The notes beneath the pieces are model-generated. The model was not told the DNA's origin, searched no databases, and worked only from the letters and a program-made list of their open reading frames with translations. The translations under genes were made by a program, and so were the position numbers. From Candidatus Omnitrophota bacterium (GTDB lineage: Bacteria; Omnitrophota; Gorgyraeia; 1-14-0-20-64-10), in contig JACQCH010000018.1 of NCBI GenBank assembly GCA_016201735.1, forward strand, positions 1 through 35,136: 35,136 nucleotides of DNA, read 5' to 3'. Each line of letters starts with the position of its first letter. The stretch's first letter is position 1. Of this stretch, positions 33,025 through 35,136 are shown in pieces.

Positions 33025-34667
33025 ACAAGAACGAACCGAAAGGAAAGGGACAGGGTGGAATGCGAAGATTGGATGAACTGAAAAAACTGATTGCCCTCGG
33101 CAAAGAGAAGGGGCGCTTGACCTACGAGGAGGTGAACAACCTTCTTCCGGAGGAGGTGACTTCTTCCGAGGAGATCGATGAGATCCTGACGATCCTCGGG
33201 AATGAGAACATTGAAATCGTCGACTCGGAGGAGTCCACCAAGGAAGGCGCTTCTAAGGAAGAGAAGGAGGAGAAGGAAGAAGAGAAAGAGCAGGAGTCTG
33301 CCGAGGAACCGCAGGAGGAAAAGGTCGAGGAGGAGGTAGAAGTAAGCCGGACCGCCCCGGTGGACGACCCGGTTCGCATGTACCTGCGGCAGATGGGGCG
33401 GATCTCCCTCTTGTCCCGGGAAGAGGAATTGCGGCTTGCCAAAGAGATCAAAGAGGCGGAGATCCACTACCGGGAGATCGCTTTCTCTGCGGCACTGGTC
33501 CGGCGGGAGATCCTGGAGTTGGTGGGGAGGATCGAGGAGAAGGATTCCAATCCGGAAGAGTATGTGACGGAGGACTTCCGGCGCAAAGAGCGGCTCCTGC
33601 CGAAGCTCACCCGCCTGGCCGTCAAGATCCGTTCCACCCGTTCTGAAGCCAAGAGGGCCCAGCACATGCTGGCGATGCGGCTGACCAGTCCCGTGGTCGA
33701 GGAAATCGTCAAGAGATGGAAGGCCACCTTCGCGGAGGTCACCCGCTTGAAGAGAGAGATGGCCCGGATGAAAGCTCAGCGGCCTTCCAAGTGGAAGAGC
33801 CGACTTCAGACTCTCAATAAGGAGATGCTGGTCAAGCAGCGGTTTCTGGGGCAGCCCTATCGAGAATGCGAGGAACTGCTGGCGAATTTGAAGAAGAAGG
33901 AAGTGATCTACACCAAGGCCAAGCGGGCTTTGGTAGAGGCGAACCTGCGCTTGGTGGTTTCCATCGCGAAGAAATACACCAACCGGGGGCTTTCCTTCTT
34001 GGATCTGATTCAGGAAGGGAACATCGGCCTGATGAAGGCGGTGGATAAATTTGAGTATGAGCGGGGCTACAAGTTCTCCACCTATGCTACCTGGTGGATC
34101 CGGCAGGCGATCACCCGGGCCATCGCCGACCAGGCCCGCACCATCCGGATTCCGGTCCACATGACCGAGACGATCAACAAGCTGATCCGTGTTTCGCGGC
34201 AGCTGGTCCAGGAGAACGGCAAGGAGCCGACCCCCGAAGAGATCGGCCACGAGATGCGGATGGGGGTGGATAAGGTCCGCGGGATCTTAAAGATCGCGCA
34301 GGAGCCCATTTCCCTGCAGACCCCGATCGGGGACGACGGGGACACTCATTTCGGAGACTTCATCGAGGATAAGCGGGCCGTCTCTCCGGCGAATGCCACC
34401 GCTTACGCCATGCTGAAAGAGCAGATGGAGGATGTCCTGGACACCTTGACGGATCGGGAGGCCCAGGTCTTGCGGCTTCGTTTCGGGATTGGGGACGGCT
34501 ATCCTCGGACCTTGGAAGAGGTGGGTTCTATCTTCAATGTGACCCGCGAGAGGGTCCGCCAGATCGAGGCCAAGGCGATCCGGAAGCTCCGGCACCCCAC
34601 CCGTTCCCGCCGCCTGCGAACCTTCCTGGAGATGGGCGCTTTGAACGAGGAGCGAAGCTGGATCTAG
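33021..34667 (+). CDS. rpoD: primary sigma factor RpoD
   Basis: The housekeeping sigma-70 factor, 548 residues. Region 1.1 is present ([33 protein letters not shown]), followed by a Glu/Lys-rich linker. Region 1.2 is [21 protein letters not shown], then a non-conserved region of about 150 residues. Region 2 ([66 protein letters not shown]), region 3 and region 4 ([14 protein letters not shown] ... [17 protein letters not shown]) are complete. GTG 33021 overlaps the dnaG stop. ATG 33060 (MRRLDELKK), with AGGGACAGGG upstream, matches family N-termini better and may be the true start. Its stop codon lies on the first base of a palindromic element. Confidence 0.97.
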   Translation: MNKNEPKGKGQGGMRRLDELKKLIALGKEKGRLTYEEVNNLLPEEVTSSEEIDEILTILGNENIEIVDSEESTKEGASKEEKEEKEEEKEQESAEEPQEEKVEEEVEVSRTAPVDDPVRMYLRQMGRISLLSREEELRLAKEIKEAEIHYREIAFSAALVRREILELVGRIEEKDSNPEEYVTEDFRRKERLLPKLTRLAVKIRSTRSEAKRAQHMLAMRLTSPVVEEIVKRWKATFAEVTRLKREMARMKAQRPSKWKSRLQTLNKEMLVKQRFLGQPYRECEELLANLKKKEVIYTKAKRALVEANLRLVVSIAKKYTNRGLSFLDLIQEGNIGLMKAVDKFEYERGYKFSTYATWWIRQAITRAIADQARTIRIPVHMTETINKLIRVSRQLVQENGKEPTPEEIGHEMRMGVDKVRGILKIAQEPISLQTPIGDDGDTHFGDFIEDKRAVSPANATAYAMLKEQMEDVLDTLTDREAQVLRLRFGIGDGYPRTLEEVGSIFNVTRERVRQIEAKAIRKLRHPTRSRRLRTFLEMGALNEERSWI

Positions 34668-34835
34668 AGCCGGCTTCAAAACCCTTGTTTCTGCTGCGAG
34701 GCACGAAGCGGGGTGCATTCCGTCGTTGTCGCTCCTCGGCGTATCGCCCGTTGGGATACGCCGTCGTCGCTCCGCCTCGGCCTGCACCACCGCTTCGTGC
34801 CTCTCGCGACGAAACCGGGTTCTGAAACCGGCTCT
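34666..34835. repeat. palindromic element between rpoD and the minus-strand tRNA
   Basis: Outer arms 34666-34684 and 34817-34835 pair at 17 of 19 positions (AGAGCCGGCTTCAAAACCC). Inner arms GAGGCACGAAGCG (34698-34710) and CGCTTCGTGCCTC (34791-34803) pair perfectly. An apical hairpin GGCGTATC...GATACGCC is near 34738-34761. The element begins on the last bases of the rpoD stop and ends 4 nt from the tRNA 3' end. It may end both transcripts, but has no T-tract. No gene is seen in it. Confidence 0.85.
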
Positions 34836-34839
34836 TAGT

Positions 34840-34912
34840 TGGGCCGACCTGGATTCGAACCAGGGACCAAGTCATTATGAGTGACCTGCTCTGACCGCTG
34901 AGCTATCGGCCC
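34840..34912 (-). tRNA. tRNA with CAU anticodon, probably Ile2 (lysidine type)
   Basis: A 73-nt cloverleaf on the minus strand: acceptor GGGCCGA/TCGGCCC, discriminator A, D arm GCTC-AGCGGTCA-GAGC, anticodon loop CTCATAA giving CAU, and T arm CCTGG-TTCGAAT-CCAGG. No CCA is encoded. CAU serves tRNA-Met and tRNA-Ile2. The short D loop, AGCAGGTCACTCATAATGAC and the TTGGTC variable region resemble E. coli tRNA-Ile2 more than elongator Met, so after TilS modification it would read AUA. Met remains possible. Confidence 0.8.
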
Positions 34913-35032
34913 CAAAAATCCAACGATCTAGGAAAGTCATCTTACCAAGAAGTTCACACAAAATTACAGCTTGCAGAAGGTCGAGGAGGTTGATCTTACA
35001 CGACTCATGCAAATTGATGGATGGCCATGAGA

Positions 35033-35136
35033 TTATCCGCTTTCTGCAACCTGGAGTTTGGGATGCCCGTACAAGGTAGACAGCAGGATCTCTGTGGAGA
35101 TTCCCGACTGAGCCACTCGGATCACCCAGAGAATCA
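35033..35136 (-). CDS. possible 3' end of a minus-strand gene, cut by the window
   Basis: Reading in from the right edge, one minus-strand frame gives about 33 residues (ILWVIRVAQSGISTEILL then STLYGHPKLQVAESG) before a stop at 35033-35035. The amino-acid mix looks protein-like, but the fragment is too short to assign and could be chance. The interval 34913-35032 shows no gene, and no clear promoter for the tRNA could be drawn. Confidence 0.3.
   Translation of the reverse strand, partial: ILWVIRVAQSGISTEILLSTLYGHPKLQVAESG

Noticed and set aside
32874-34250. 458-residue minus-strand frame with a long Leu/Phe-rich run
   Set aside because: The hydrophobic run is the complement of the Glu/Lys-rich linker of RpoD, not a membrane protein.

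Overview
This 35 kb window is a dense, almost entirely plus-strand stretch of bacterial housekeeping genes with high GC content. The envelope looks Gram-negative: there is a signal-peptide beta-barrel protein ending in Phe and there are two lipobox proteins. Glycyl-tRNA synthetase is the two-subunit GlyQ/GlyS type. The mix (two primary-type sigma factors, PgpH-like HD protein, PPDK, GH57 enzyme, alginate-export-like barrel) suggests an uncultured lineage near Omnitrophota, Nitrospirota or NC10. That placement is an inference from gene style and was not tested by phylogeny.

Layout. 1-845: a small DUF5678-like protein and a HicB/HicA toxin-antitoxin pair. 891-7397: guaA, a Met/Cys-rich membrane peptide, and dnaE carrying a 415-residue intein with a LAGLIDADG endonuclease. 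7471-10809: HU/IHF protein, hisS (apparent CTG start) and aspS. 10811-16470: LysM lipoprotein, phoH, PgpH-like HD protein, ybeY, dgkA, recO and glyQ, mostly overlapping. 16467-22969: glyS, ppdK, a short sigma factor and apt. 22992-23765: tRNA-Arg(CCU) and a PHP-domain protein. 23762-25514: promoter, a structured leader of about 180 nt, an outer-membrane barrel protein and a terminator. 25523-28823: GH57 enzyme, small lipoprotein and rsmE. 28878-30513: promoter, a c-di-GMP-I (GEMM) riboswitch with terminator, and an uncharacterised three-gene operon. 30510-34667: strong promoter, cvpA, dnaG and rpoD. 34666-35136: a palindromic element, a minus-strand tRNA with CAU anticodon (Ile2-like) and a possible partial minus-strand gene.

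How the parts work together. Most of the window serves replication, transcription and translation: DnaE, DnaG, HU, two sigma factors, three aminoacyl-tRNA synthetases, YbeY and RsmE. Two second-messenger links stand out. One is a PgpH-like protein predicted to degrade c-di-AMP. The other is a c-di-GMP riboswitch that appears to control an operon of unknown function, which is the best candidate here for undescribed biology. A second theme is a set of palindromic and short dispersed repeats inserted inside or across gene boundaries (ybeY/dgkA, recO/glyQ, glyS twice, GH57, rsmE, cvpA/dnaG and after rpoD). Several are translated in frame, or supply stop codons, start codons or ribosome-binding sites.
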